From an uncultured Eubacteriales bacterium (lineage in GTDB: Bacteria; Bacillota; Clostridia; Christensenellales; Aristaeellaceae): a DNA stretch of 64,000 nt. Every line of letters begins with the position of its first letter. The stretch's first letter is position 1. Shown piece after piece: positions 17,586-25,343 of this stretch. Location: NCBI GenBank assembly GCA_900315315.1, contig OMYT01000011.1, forward strand, positions 1 to 64,000, in the 5' to 3' direction. Under the pieces are notes generated by a model. That model did not search any database, had not been told where the DNA came from, and saw only the letters and a program-made list of their open reading frames with translations. Both the position numbers and the translations under genes were made by a program.

Positions 17586-17614
17586 GACCCGGCACGATCA
17601 ATTTCAGCCGGGTC
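17586..17614 (+). terminator. hairpin after telA
   Basis: Perfect eight-base stem GACCCGGC/GCCGGGTC with a 13-base loop; only GGTTTAG follows, so termination may be partial and the next gene may receive read-through. Confidence 0.5.
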
Positions 17615-17646
17615 GGTTTAGTGTTTACGAAAGGAGCTCCTTCGTC

Positions 17647-19041
17647 ATGCGTATCATCGGCATCACCGGCGGCATCGCCTGCGGAAAATCCACCGTCAGC
17701 CGGGAAATGATGCGGCGCGGATTTCCGGTGATCGACGGAGACGTTCTTTCCCGCGAACTGACAGGACCCGGCGGAGAAGCCGTGCCGGCGATCCGGTCAG
17801 TGTTCGGTGACAAATACGTCAATCAGGACGGGTCGATGAACCGGCGGGCAATGGGAATGCTCGTCTTTGCGGACAGCCGCTCCAGGGAGCAACTGGACCT
17901 GGTAATGGATCCGTTTCTTCGATCTCTGACGCTGCGGAAGCTCGAAACCGCACGGGCATCCGGCACAAAACTCTGTTTCCTGGATATGCCGCTGCTCTTT
18001 GAGAAGAAGTATGATTCACTCTGTGATTCAGTATGGTGTGTCTGGCTTCCGGAAGATATTCAGCTGGAGCGCCTGATGAGCCGTGACGGGTACACCAGGG
18101 AGGAAGCTTTGAGCCGAATGCGTTCGGTAATGTCTTCAGATCAGAAAGCTGATCTTGCTTCCGCTGTGATCGATAATTCCGGCACTGTTGAGGAAACCCT
18201 ACGACAGGCTTCGGTCCTCCTGCAAAGAGAGCTGGAGCGGGCGGGCGGCACACCGGCCCGCAGGAGAAGATCCGTTTCACCTCCGCCGGCCCGTTCTGCC
18301 CGGGAAGAAGCGCCGGAAGAAGGCGAAACAATCGACCGGCCCGAATCTTCCCGCAGGAAGCCCTCCACCAGAAAGGCTGCCTGGCAGATGCCCCGCTGGC
18401 TCCGCGTTTCCCTGATCACGCTGACCGCCGTCCTGGCTGTTTCGCTTACTTCCTATATTCTGATGCGCGCCTGGCTGACGCGGCAGGCAAATCTTCACCT
18501 GCAGGAACAGCAAGCAATCGACCATCAATATCCGCTGGAATACAGGGATGAGATACAGCGTATATCCCGGGAATACAATCTTTCCCCCGCCCTGATCGCT
18601 TCTGTGATCCGGAATGAAAGCTCCTTCAGACCCACAGCGGAATCCGATGTCGGCGCCCGGGGACTGATGCAGGTCATGCCGGAGACGGCCGAGTGGATCG
18701 CGCACAAGCTGAAAATCGACAACTACAGCTTCGAGCAGCTGTACACGCCCGAGACAAACATCCGCTTCGGCTGCTGGTATCTGAATTATCTGAGCACTCT
18801 TTTCCACGGAGATCCGCTCTGCGTTATATGCGCCTATCATGCCGGCCAGGGAGAGATTTCCTCCTGGCTGACCAATCCATCCATCAGCAGCGACGGTCTG
18901 ACAATGAACATTGACCGACTGCCGGAGGGACCGACCAAAACCTATGCCGGGAGAGTGACGAGAGATTATGGAATTTATCAGGCTAAATACTTTACGCCGG
19001 TGCTGCCTGATCCTGCTGATCCTGCTGATCCTGCCTCTTGA
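17647..19041 (+). CDS. coaE: dephospho-CoA kinase fused to membrane-anchored lytic transglycosylase
   Basis: Single open frame of 464 residues. Residues 1-195 are CoaE, which phosphorylates dephospho-CoA in the last step of CoA synthesis: P-loop GGIACGKST (8-16), DGDVLSRELT, FLDMPLLFE. Residues 195-245 form a basic, Pro/Arg/Glu-rich linker. One membrane helix (about 252-273) has positive charges on its N-terminal side, placing the kinase in the cytoplasm and the rest outside. Residues 295-450 are an SLT-type lytic transglycosylase: catalytic Glu near 324 in IRNESSF, ARGLMQVMP, ICAYHAGQGE. The two activities are normally separate proteins. AAGGAG precedes the ATG. No internal ribosome binding site or stop is seen at the junction, so the fusion looks real. 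Confidence 0.9.
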   Translation: MRIIGITGGIACGKSTVSREMMRRGFPVIDGDVLSRELTGPGGEAVPAIRSVFGDKYVNQDGSMNRRAMGMLVFADSRSREQLDLVMDPFLRSLTLRKLETARASGTKLCFLDMPLLFEKKYDSLCDSVWCVWLPEDIQLERLMSRDGYTREEALSRMRSVMSSDQKADLASAVIDNSGTVEETLRQASVLLQRELERAGGTPARRRRSVSPPPARSAREEAPEEGETIDRPESSRRKPSTRKAAWQMPRWLRVSLITLTAVLAVSLTSYILMRAWLTRQANLHLQEQQAIDHQYPLEYRDEIQRISREYNLSPALIASVIRNESSFRPTAESDVGARGLMQVMPETAEWIAHKLKIDNYSFEQLYTPETNIRFGCWYLNYLSTLFHGDPLCVICAYHAGQGEISSWLTNPSISSDGLTMNIDRLPEGPTKTYAGRVTRDYGIYQAKYFTPVLPDPADPADPAS

Positions 19042-20557
19042 GGCAGGCATTTCGGAAAACGTCGGCACCAGTATCACGATCGGCATCCAGAGCACAAAAA
19101 CGCTGACGATCCGGCCCTTTGAGCCTCTGGAAAGGGATATACTGTCGATTTATAATGTAATCTACGAAAGTCTGGTCACCATTGACGACGATTATCTCCC
19201 GCAGGGATGCATCGCCGAAAGCTGGGAAGAAAACTCCGGCGGCAAGGTGTGGACCTTCCATCTGCGCAGCGATGTGCGGTTTTCGGACGGAACGCCGCTG
19301 ACCGCGAACGATGTTGTTGCCTCGGCTAACTATATTCTGGACAAAGCACGGGATGAGAACATCACAGATCATGGCTTCTACAGCAATCTTGCTTACTTTG
19401 TCAAAAAAATCACAGCAAAGGATGACCTTACAGTTGTCGTTCAGGCGAATTCAACCAACAAGAATCCACGGCAGTATTACGCTCTCCTTTATGAAATGAC
19501 CTTCCCGATTGTCCCGGCTTCCCAGGTTTCCGCGGATCAGCCCATCGGCAGCGGTCCTTATGTTGTCAATCAATTTGTCTCCGGTGACTTCATGACGCTG
19601 GAAGCAAACACAAACTGGTGGAAAACACAGCCCTATGTCCGACAGATCATGGTTTCCTTTCATGATACACCCCGGTCCGTTATTGACAGCTACGAATATA
19701 ACCGGGTTGACTCGATTTTTACCCGTTCCATCGCCGGAGCGCAGTACAAAACCGGAACGCTGTCCGTATCAATGGCTTACCGGACCAGCCAGCTTGAATG
19801 CCTCTATATGAACAATTCAGCCAGCGAACTGACCCCCGAAGTGCGGAAAGCCATCCGATATGTGATCGACCGTCAGAAAATCATCACCAACGTCTATTCC
19901 GGCCTTGCCGTTGCCACCAACTTTCCTTTCTACCCCGGTACCTGGATGTATAACGACAGTCTGGATTCCCAATTCTTCGTCAATCTCGATGAGGCAAGAA
20001 ACCTGCTGGCACAGGCAGGATGGGAAGACTCAGACGATAACGGAATCCTGGACCGCCTGACAAATGAGGGGGAAACGCGCAATCTGCGCCTTCGCTTTTA
20101 TGTCTATGAGGAACCGGATAACGACGTCCGTCTGGAAGCAGCAAACATGATTGCAGAACAGCTTGCCCAGGTCGGAATCGCCTGCTCCGTGGAGGCGATG
20201 ACCCTTGCCAATGTGCAGGAAAAGCTGAAAGCAGGTTCCTTTGATCTGGCCCTTATCGCCTTTTCCATGGACGTCGCGCCGGATCCCGGTTTCATGCTGA
20301 TCAAGGGAAACACCGGCAACTATAATCGATACAAAAGCGATAAAATGACCGAGTTATGTCACGATCTCCGGAGAGAAGTATCGCAGGAAGGTTACCGGCA
20401 GAAACTGATGCAGATCCAGGCGCTGTTTGCGGAAGACTGCCCCTTCATGTGCCTGTATTACCGGACAGGGAACGTTATCACCCGCTATATGTACACCACC
20501 TGCAGGGATGTCCGTGAATACGAACTCCTGCGCGGGATTGAGAGCTTCTCACCCTAA
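18968..20557 (+). CDS. OppA-like extracellular solute-binding protein (orphan)
   Basis: Exported protein of 529 residues of the SBP_bac_5 family, which binds oligopeptides, nickel or similar ligands. A signal peptide (about 1-29, very Leu/Ile-rich core) lacks a lipobox cysteine. Family landmarks: LVTIDDDYLPQGCIAESWE, WTFHLRSDVRFSDGTPLTANDVVAS, and VRKAIRYVIDRQKII. It has no permease or ATPase beside it. The ATG lies inside the transglycosylase gene, giving a 74-base out-of-frame overlap, with only a weak GAGAG as binding site. Translational coupling to the upstream gene is therefore likely. It may act in peptidoglycan peptide capture given the neighbour, but that is inference. Confidence 0.85.
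   Translation: MEFIRLNTLRRCCLILLILLILPLEAGISENVGTSITIGIQSTKTLTIRPFEPLERDILSIYNVIYESLVTIDDDYLPQGCIAESWEENSGGKVWTFHLRSDVRFSDGTPLTANDVVASANYILDKARDENITDHGFYSNLAYFVKKITAKDDLTVVVQANSTNKNPRQYYALLYEMTFPIVPASQVSADQPIGSGPYVVNQFVSGDFMTLEANTNWWKTQPYVRQIMVSFHDTPRSVIDSYEYNRVDSIFTRSIAGAQYKTGTLSVSMAYRTSQLECLYMNNSASELTPEVRKAIRYVIDRQKIITNVYSGLAVATNFPFYPGTWMYNDSLDSQFFVNLDEARNLLAQAGWEDSDDNGILDRLTNEGETRNLRLRFYVYEEPDNDVRLEAANMIAEQLAQVGIACSVEAMTLANVQEKLKAGSFDLALIAFSMDVAPDPGFMLIKGNTGNYNRYKSDKMTELCHDLRREVSQEGYRQKLMQIQALFAEDCPFMCLYYRTGNVITRYMYTTCRDVREYELLRGIESFSP
19007..19033 (+). repeat. three perfect 9-bp tandem repeats in two overlapping genes
   Basis: Unit CTGATCCTG three times in a row. In the transglycosylase frame it encodes repeats of Asp-Pro-Ala; in the overlapping frame it encodes the Leu-Ile-Leu core of the binding-protein signal peptide. 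Loss or gain of a unit keeps both frames. Confidence 0.9.
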
Positions 20558-20581
20558 AAACGGACGAAAGGAGATATTTTC

Positions 20582-21523
20582 ATGGACTGGATTGAATTGG
20601 TTGTTCATACCACTACCGAGGGCACAGATGAAGTATCCTCCCTTTTAATGGAATCCGGCGCCTCCGGCACAATGATTGAAGACCGCGCTGATATTCCGGA
20701 CCCCGCAAAGCCCCACGGTATCTGGGAAATCATTGATCCGAAACTTCCGGAATCCATGCCGGAGGATGTGCTGGTGCATGCTTGGTTTGAGCCTGACGAG
20801 GCATTCCCCGGGCTGCTGGAAAAAATCAAAAGCGCCCTTTCCCTGCTTTCCTCCGGCGAAAACAACCTCGGTTCTCTTCAGCTGGAAACCCGGTCCGTCA
20901 ATGACGAAGCCTGGAAAGACGTTTGGAAAAAATACTATAAGCCTTTCTATGCAAGCAGGCATCTGGTGATCAAGCCAACCTGGGAGGACTTTACGCCCGA
21001 TCCGGATGACAAGATCATTGAGATTGATCCCGGTATGGCCTTCGGCAGCGGAACCCACGAGACAACATCCATGTGCCTTTCCCTGCTGGAAGAAGTCATC
21101 ACCGGCTCGGAATACGTGATCGATGTCGGGACGGGAAGCGGCATTCTGGCAATCGGCGCGGCACTCTTCGGAGCCAAAAAGATATTAGCCATTGACATCG
21201 ATCCGGATGCCGTCCGGGTCGCAATTGAGAATGTAAAGCATAACAAGGTAGACAATACCGTTTCCGTTCAGCAAGGAAACCTGCTGGATCATGTTGATGC
21301 TGTGTGCGATATTTGTGTGGCCAATATCATCTCCGATGTGATTATCTCCTTTGCCGCTCCCCTGAAAGAACATATCAGACCGGGCGGCCTGTTTATCTGC
21401 AGCGGCATCGTCTCCTCTCGCGCTGATGAAGTCCGCCAGGCCCTTGAGGATGCTCAGTATCGGATTCTCCGGCGCGTAGATAAGGGAGAATGGACCGCTT
21501 TTCTTGCCGGGAGGAACGACTGA
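20582..21523 (+). CDS. prmA: ribosomal protein L11 methyltransferase
   Basis: Cytoplasmic SAM-dependent enzyme of 313 residues that methylates ribosomal protein L11. N-terminal substrate-recognition domain (about 1-110, starting MDWIELVVHT) and C-terminal Rossmann methyltransferase: PGMAFGSGTHETT, SAM-binding DVGTGSGILAIGA near residue 181, VANIISDVI. AAAGGAG precedes the ATG. The stop overlaps the rsmE start (TGATG). First gene of prmA-rsmE-mtaB-HIT, a common Bacillota order. Confidence 0.95.
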   Translation: MDWIELVVHTTTEGTDEVSSLLMESGASGTMIEDRADIPDPAKPHGIWEIIDPKLPESMPEDVLVHAWFEPDEAFPGLLEKIKSALSLLSSGENNLGSLQLETRSVNDEAWKDVWKKYYKPFYASRHLVIKPTWEDFTPDPDDKIIEIDPGMAFGSGTHETTSMCLSLLEEVITGSEYVIDVGTGSGILAIGAALFGAKKILAIDIDPDAVRVAIENVKHNKVDNTVSVQQGNLLDHVDAVCDICVANIISDVIISFAAPLKEHIRPGGLFICSGIVSSRADEVRQALEDAQYRILRRVDKGEWTAFLAGRND

Positions 21524-22257
21524 TGCACAGATTCTATCCCGATCCGGCTTTAAGCAGGGATGATTTTGAATTCCTCACGGCCGATGATTCGCGTCACGCA
21601 CTGACAGTTCTCCGTCTGAAAGCAGGAACGCAGGTGGAAGTCATCAGCGGCGGCCAACGCTGGCTGGCCGAGATCGTCGGAGAAGAAAACAGAATCGTCT
21701 GCGTCAGGAAACTCAGTCCGCTTCCCTCTACCGAGCCGAAACTTGCCATCACCCTGTTCCAGGGGATCCCTAAGGCTGACAAGATGGACTGGATCGTGCA
21801 GAAAGCAACCGAACTCGGCGTATCCCGCATCATTCCGATTGCAATGGAGCGCTCGGTCGTCAGGCTTTCCGAAGCGGACGGCAGAAAAAAAACCGAAAGA
21901 TGGCAGAAAATCAGCCGCGAGGCCGGAAAACAATGCGGCCGATGCTTTCTTCCCGAGATCTGTCTTCCTCTATCCATTGAACAGTTGACAGCAAAGACGG
22001 ATCTGCCTGCACTGAACGTGGTTCCATGGGAAGAAGCGGATGGGTTCGGTCCCCTTGCCCTCCACAACGCCTGGCCGAAAACAGATTCTCTTGGAATACT
22101 GATCGGTCCCGAGGGCGGAATCTCAAGCCGGGAAATCGGTATGCTGAAGTCAGGAGGTTTCCTTCCCATGACGCTCGGCAAAAGAATTCTCCGGACGGAA
22201 ACAGCGGGCATCGCAGCCGTCGCTTCCCTGATGTGCCTCTATGGAGAGATGGAGTAA
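21523..22257 (+). CDS. rsmE: 16S rRNA (uracil-1498-N3)-methyltransferase
   Basis: Cytoplasmic SPOUT-class methyltransferase of 244 residues that modifies U1498 of 16S rRNA. PUA-like N-terminal part (HRFYPDPALSRDDFEFLTADDSRHALTVLR), then the knotted domain: LFQGIPKADKMDWIVQKATELGV and the SAM loop LIGPEGGIS near residue 194, with LGKRILRTETAGIAA at the end. GGGAGG stands before the ATG, which overlaps the prmA stop by one base; an in-frame upstream ATG at 21490 lies within prmA and is rejected. Confidence 0.95.
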   Translation: MHRFYPDPALSRDDFEFLTADDSRHALTVLRLKAGTQVEVISGGQRWLAEIVGEENRIVCVRKLSPLPSTEPKLAITLFQGIPKADKMDWIVQKATELGVSRIIPIAMERSVVRLSEADGRKKTERWQKISREAGKQCGRCFLPEICLPLSIEQLTAKTDLPALNVVPWEEADGFGPLALHNAWPKTDSLGILIGPEGGISSREIGMLKSGGFLPMTLGKRILRTETAGIAAVASLMCLYGEME

Positions 22258-22259
22258 CC

Positions 22260-23555
22260 ATGAAGAAAATCGCTGCCCACACGCTCGGCTGCAAAGTCAA
22301 TCAGTATGATACGCAAGCCATGCTGGAGATGTTTCAGCAGGCAGGCTATTCCGTCGTATCCATGAATGAAGATGCGGATGTATACCTGATCAACACGTGC
22401 ACTGTGACCGGCGTCGGAGATAAGAAATCCCTTCAGCTGATCCGGAAAAACCGGCGCGAGCATCCCGGTTCACGGTTGATCATCTGCGGATGTATGGCCC
22501 AGCAGCGCGGAGAGGAATTGCTTTCCCTCGGGGCTGATCTGGTCCTCGGAACGCAGAACAGGAGCAAAGTGGTCGATCTCCTTTCTAAAGCGGAAGAACT
22601 GGGCACGCCGCTTTGTGCAGTCGCGCCGCTCAGCGATAACGCTCTCTTCGAACCGCTGAATATCTCAACGCAGAATGATCATACCCGCGCTGTGCTGAAA
22701 ATCCAGGAAGGGTGCCGCAATCACTGTACATACTGCATCATTCCTTCCGTCCGGGGTCCGATCCGCTCCCGCCCGCTCAATGATATCTGCGATGAAGTCC
22801 GCAGGCTCCGTGATGCAGGATTCCGTGAAATCGTTCTGACCGGCATCCACCTCAGTTCATACGGAAAGGATTTCCTGCCTCCCGCATCTCTGCCGGACGT
22901 AATCCACGCCATTCAGGAAACAGAAGGCATTCTCAGAATCCGCCTCGGTTCCCTTGAGCCCGGAATCGCAACAGAAGCCTTTGCGGCGGTGCTGAAGGAG
23001 ACGGACAAGCTTTGCCCCCAGTTCCATCTGGCACTTCAATCCGGAAGCGATACGGTGCTTGCGCGCATGAAACGGCAGTATAATACCGCACAATACCTTC
23101 AGGCGGTAGAAAATCTTCGCCGGGTCTTTCCGCACGCGGCATTTACCACAGATATCCTGACCGGTTTTCCCGGAGAAAGTGAAGCGGAATATCAGGAAAC
23201 CGAAAAAATGATCCGAAAAGTCGGCTTTGCCCGTATTCACGTTTTCCCGTATTCCGCCAGGCCCGGCACACCGGCGGCGGCTATGAACGGCCAACTTCCA
23301 CCGGCTTTGAAAGAAGAACGGGCCCGAAAACTGATCGCAGTCGGAAACACGGTTGCCCGTGAATACCTGCGTTCATGGATCGGTCTGGAAACCACCGTTC
23401 TTCCGGAAGAGCAGGTGAACGGATGCTGGGAGGGTTATACACCGGAATATATCCGCGTGCGGATGGATGCCGATTCCACATGCTTTTCCGGCGTGCCTGC
23501 CAAAGTCAGGCTGACTGCTGTTGAATCCCGCGGTATGCGCGGAGAAATAATATAG
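22260..23555 (+). CDS. mtaB: tRNA t6A37 C2-methylthiotransferase
   Basis: Radical-SAM iron-sulfur enzyme of 431 residues that converts t6A to ms2t6A at position 37 of ANN-decoding tRNAs. N-terminal MTTase domain with three cysteines (Cys11 in LGCKVNQYD, NTCTVT, CGCMAQQ); radical-SAM triad CRNHCTYC at Cys152, 156 and 159; GIHLSSYGKD is characteristic of MtaB; a C-terminal TRAM-like tail follows. GGAG precedes the ATG, two bases after the rsmE stop. The longer frame from 22026 overlaps rsmE and is rejected. Confidence 0.95.
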   Translation: MKKIAAHTLGCKVNQYDTQAMLEMFQQAGYSVVSMNEDADVYLINTCTVTGVGDKKSLQLIRKNRREHPGSRLIICGCMAQQRGEELLSLGADLVLGTQNRSKVVDLLSKAEELGTPLCAVAPLSDNALFEPLNISTQNDHTRAVLKIQEGCRNHCTYCIIPSVRGPIRSRPLNDICDEVRRLRDAGFREIVLTGIHLSSYGKDFLPPASLPDVIHAIQETEGILRIRLGSLEPGIATEAFAAVLKETDKLCPQFHLALQSGSDTVLARMKRQYNTAQYLQAVENLRRVFPHAAFTTDILTGFPGESEAEYQETEKMIRKVGFARIHVFPYSARPGTPAAAMNGQLPPALKEERARKLIAVGNTVAREYLRSWIGLETTVLPEEQVNGCWEGYTPEYIRVRMDADSTCFSGVPAKVRLTAVESRGMRGEII

Positions 23556-23572
23556 GAAAGGATGAAATCAAA

Positions 23573-23914
23573 ATGGAAAACTGCCTCTTCTGTAAAATCA
23601 TGAAGGGAGAAATCCCTTCCGCCAAGGTCTATGAAAATGAGTATGTTTATGCTTTCCGGGATATCAACCCCCAGGCACCGACCCATGTGCTGGTCATCCC
23701 GAAAGAGCACGTTGCCTCGCTGAATGATACGGCCGGCATCCCGGACCGCAATCTTGCCGAATGCCTCCGGGCCATTCCGGTTATTGCTGCGCAGGAGGGC
23801 CTGACAGGCGGGTACCGCGTCATTTCCAATTGCGGACCCGACGCATGTCAGACCGTTCCTCATCTCCATTTCCATATTCTCGGAGGAACCCAGCTGGCCG
23901 AACGTATGGCCTGA
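23573..23914 (+). CDS. HIT-family nucleotide hydrolase
   Basis: Cytoplasmic Hint-type protein of 113 residues that hydrolyses nucleotide phosphoramidates. Zinc/structural CLFCKI at the N-terminus, and the histidine triad HLHFHILGG with His97, His99 and His101. Length is normal for Hint proteins. AAAGGATG precedes the ATG; cotranscribed with mtaB, 17 bp upstream. The physiological substrate is not known. Confidence 0.94.
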   Translation: MENCLFCKIMKGEIPSAKVYENEYVYAFRDINPQAPTHVLVIPKEHVASLNDTAGIPDRNLAECLRAIPVIAAQEGLTGGYRVISNCGPDACQTVPHLHFHILGGTQLAERMA

Positions 23915-23960
23915 TCCTGTAAGCCAGTATTAGCTTTCTTCCCGTTTTTGAGAAAAAAAG

Positions 23961-23989
23961 TTGACTCATTGCCTCTTTGGCTGTATAAT
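23961..23989 (+). promoter_or_regulatory. strong sigma-A promoter of the rpsU locus
   Basis: TTGACT, 17 bp, perfect TATAAT. Confidence 0.88.
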
Positions 23990-24061
23990 TGCGCTGTGGT
24001 TTTTCAGAGAGAGCGATGTTCCTCTGTCTGCCATTGTTCTTGAGCGAGGGGAGGGATAACA

Positions 24062-24188
24062 GTGTCCGAGGTACGTATCCGCGAAAATGAGTCCCTGGAA
24101 AGTGCGCTCAAACGGTTTAAGCGGCAGTGCGCCCGCCAGCGTCAAGCGTAAAAAAAAGGCAGAAGCCGCCCGTAAGCGCAAGTGGTAA
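24062..24188 (+). pseudogene. rpsU: 30S ribosomal protein S21, internally deleted and frameshifted
   Basis: A GTG start preceded by GGGGAGGG opens a frame VSEVRIRENESLESALKRFK then RQCAR, the N-terminal half of S21, but it stops after 29 codons. The +1 frame then gives SVKRKKKAEAARKRKW, the exact S21 C-terminus, ending at TAA. The usual middle (about 15 codons, GVLxEVRKREHYEK type) is missing, so the gene has lost roughly 45 bases with a change of frame. Promoter, ribosome binding site and terminator remain intact, and the locus is where S21 usually lies in Bacillota (after mtaB-HIT). It cannot make normal S21 even with a frameshift. An intact copy may exist elsewhere; an assembly error is possible. 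Confidence 0.8.
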
Positions 24189-24201
24189 TTTTTGCAAAAC
24201 T

Positions 24202-24234
24202 CCCTTCTCCGATGTGAGAAGGGTTTTTTTCTTT
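24202..24234 (+). terminator. terminator after rpsU
   Basis: Perfect eight-base stem CCCTTCTC/GAGAAGGG, six-base loop, then seven T and CTTTT. Confidence 0.92.
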
Positions 24235-24252
24235 TGTTTTCACCATTCAACC

Positions 24253-24281
24253 TTGATATTCAAAGGTTTGTTTGATATAAT
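24253..24281 (+). promoter_or_regulatory. strong sigma-A promoter of the methyltransferase-rho operon
   Basis: TTGATA, 17 bp, perfect TATAAT, 30 bp before the first gene. Confidence 0.85.
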
Positions 24282-24311
24282 ACATATAGTCTCTGAAGAA
24301 ATGAGGATGCA

Positions 24312-25343
24312 ATGGTCTATACGTTTGAGTTGATCAAACACAGCAATGTTCGTTATCGTGAAGCGGCGATCCGCCTTTCTCATTGTGAGCTTCTTTCAAT
24401 GCTTCATGCACTTTCCATCGACTGCCCGATATCGCAGGAAACCCTCGGCGGAGCGACTTTCCTGACCTTCGAGTGCCGCGAATTAAACAGCAGCGAGCTT
24501 CGCTGGCTTTCAGCACACAGTTCTGTTTCCCTGATGGCGCAAAAAGAAGCAGGACCTCTGCTGAAGCCTCTGTCCACCGGATTTAATCCTTATCTTCCCG
24601 AGGATCTCCCTGAGATTCTGAAGTACAAAGGAAAGACGAGCGTTGCTTTCACAAGAATGATGATCAACACGGCTTACTCATTGACGCCGTTCGTCTTACG
24701 GGAAGAACCCGCCTCATTTTTTGATCCCATATGCGGAAAGGCAACCGGCTGTTTCTGCGCTTTGATGCTCGGGATGAACGCCGCCGGACTGGATCAGGAT
24801 GCAAAAGCAATCAGGGAAGCTTCGGCCTATTTTTCCCGCTGGCTTCAATATCACAAACTGAAACACGAGAAGCGGGATCATTCGGAAACATCAGGCAAGC
24901 ACGCTGTTCCTGCTACATGCTTTACCTTTGCCGACACCCGAGAACATTTTCAGGCCGGCAATCAGAGGCGACTCTCGCTCGCTTTGGCGGATACTTCCCT
25001 TTCACCGGTTCTCTTCAGGCACCAGCCGGTTCACGTGATTGCCGCCGATCTGCCCTATGGCATACAGCACGCGCCGCGGGAAGGCGGAAAACCGGAAACC
25101 CTGAAAGGATTTCTGGACCGAGCCATTCCCGTATGGAAAAAAGTGATGGCACCCGGTGCCGCCATTGCCCTGAGTTTCAACACACTGACACTCCCGTCCG
25201 CTACCGTACAGGAAGCGATCAGAAATGCCGGGCTTCGGCTCATCGATACTGAACCCTTTACTAACCTGAAACACGAAGTCGAACAAGCGGTTATCCGCGA
25301 TGTTGTCTTTGCCTGTAATACAGAGGAGGAACTCAAACCATGA
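24312..25343 (+). CDS. divergent TRM11-like SAM-dependent RNA methyltransferase
   Basis: Cytoplasmic protein of 343 residues. The N-terminal 110 residues are a recognition domain without a clear family match. The linker LKYKGKTSVAFTRMMINTAY resembles the TRM11/UPF0020 group. The methyltransferase core has DPICGKATGCF in place of the usual DPFCGSGT SAM loop and a catalytic motif AADLPYGIQH in place of (N/D)PPYG. A charged insert of about 55 residues separates the two. GAGG lies five bases before the ATG. First gene of the operon with rho, overlapping it by four bases. Guanosine N2-methylation of tRNA is the best guess from the family; the substrate is unknown. Confidence 0.72.
   Translation: MVYTFELIKHSNVRYREAAIRLSHCELLSMLHALSIDCPISQETLGGATFLTFECRELNSSELRWLSAHSSVSLMAQKEAGPLLKPLSTGFNPYLPEDLPEILKYKGKTSVAFTRMMINTAYSLTPFVLREEPASFFDPICGKATGCFCALMLGMNAAGLDQDAKAIREASAYFSRWLQYHKLKHEKRDHSETSGKHAVPATCFTFADTREHFQAGNQRRLSLALADTSLSPVLFRHQPVHVIAADLPYGIQHAPREGGKPETLKGFLDRAIPVWKKVMAPGAAIALSFNTLTLPSATVQEAIRNAGLRLIDTEPFTNLKHEVEQAVIRDVVFACNTEEELKP

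Noticed and set aside
17586..17646. Promoter before the coaE fusion gene
   Set aside because: No convincing -35/-10 pair; read-through of the imperfect telA hairpin is as likely.
24087..24188. Possible 33-codon ORF starting at ATG 24087 ending in the S21 tail
   Set aside because: Its first half is the out-of-frame reading of the S21 N-terminus and resembles no S21; a broken rpsU explains the pattern better.
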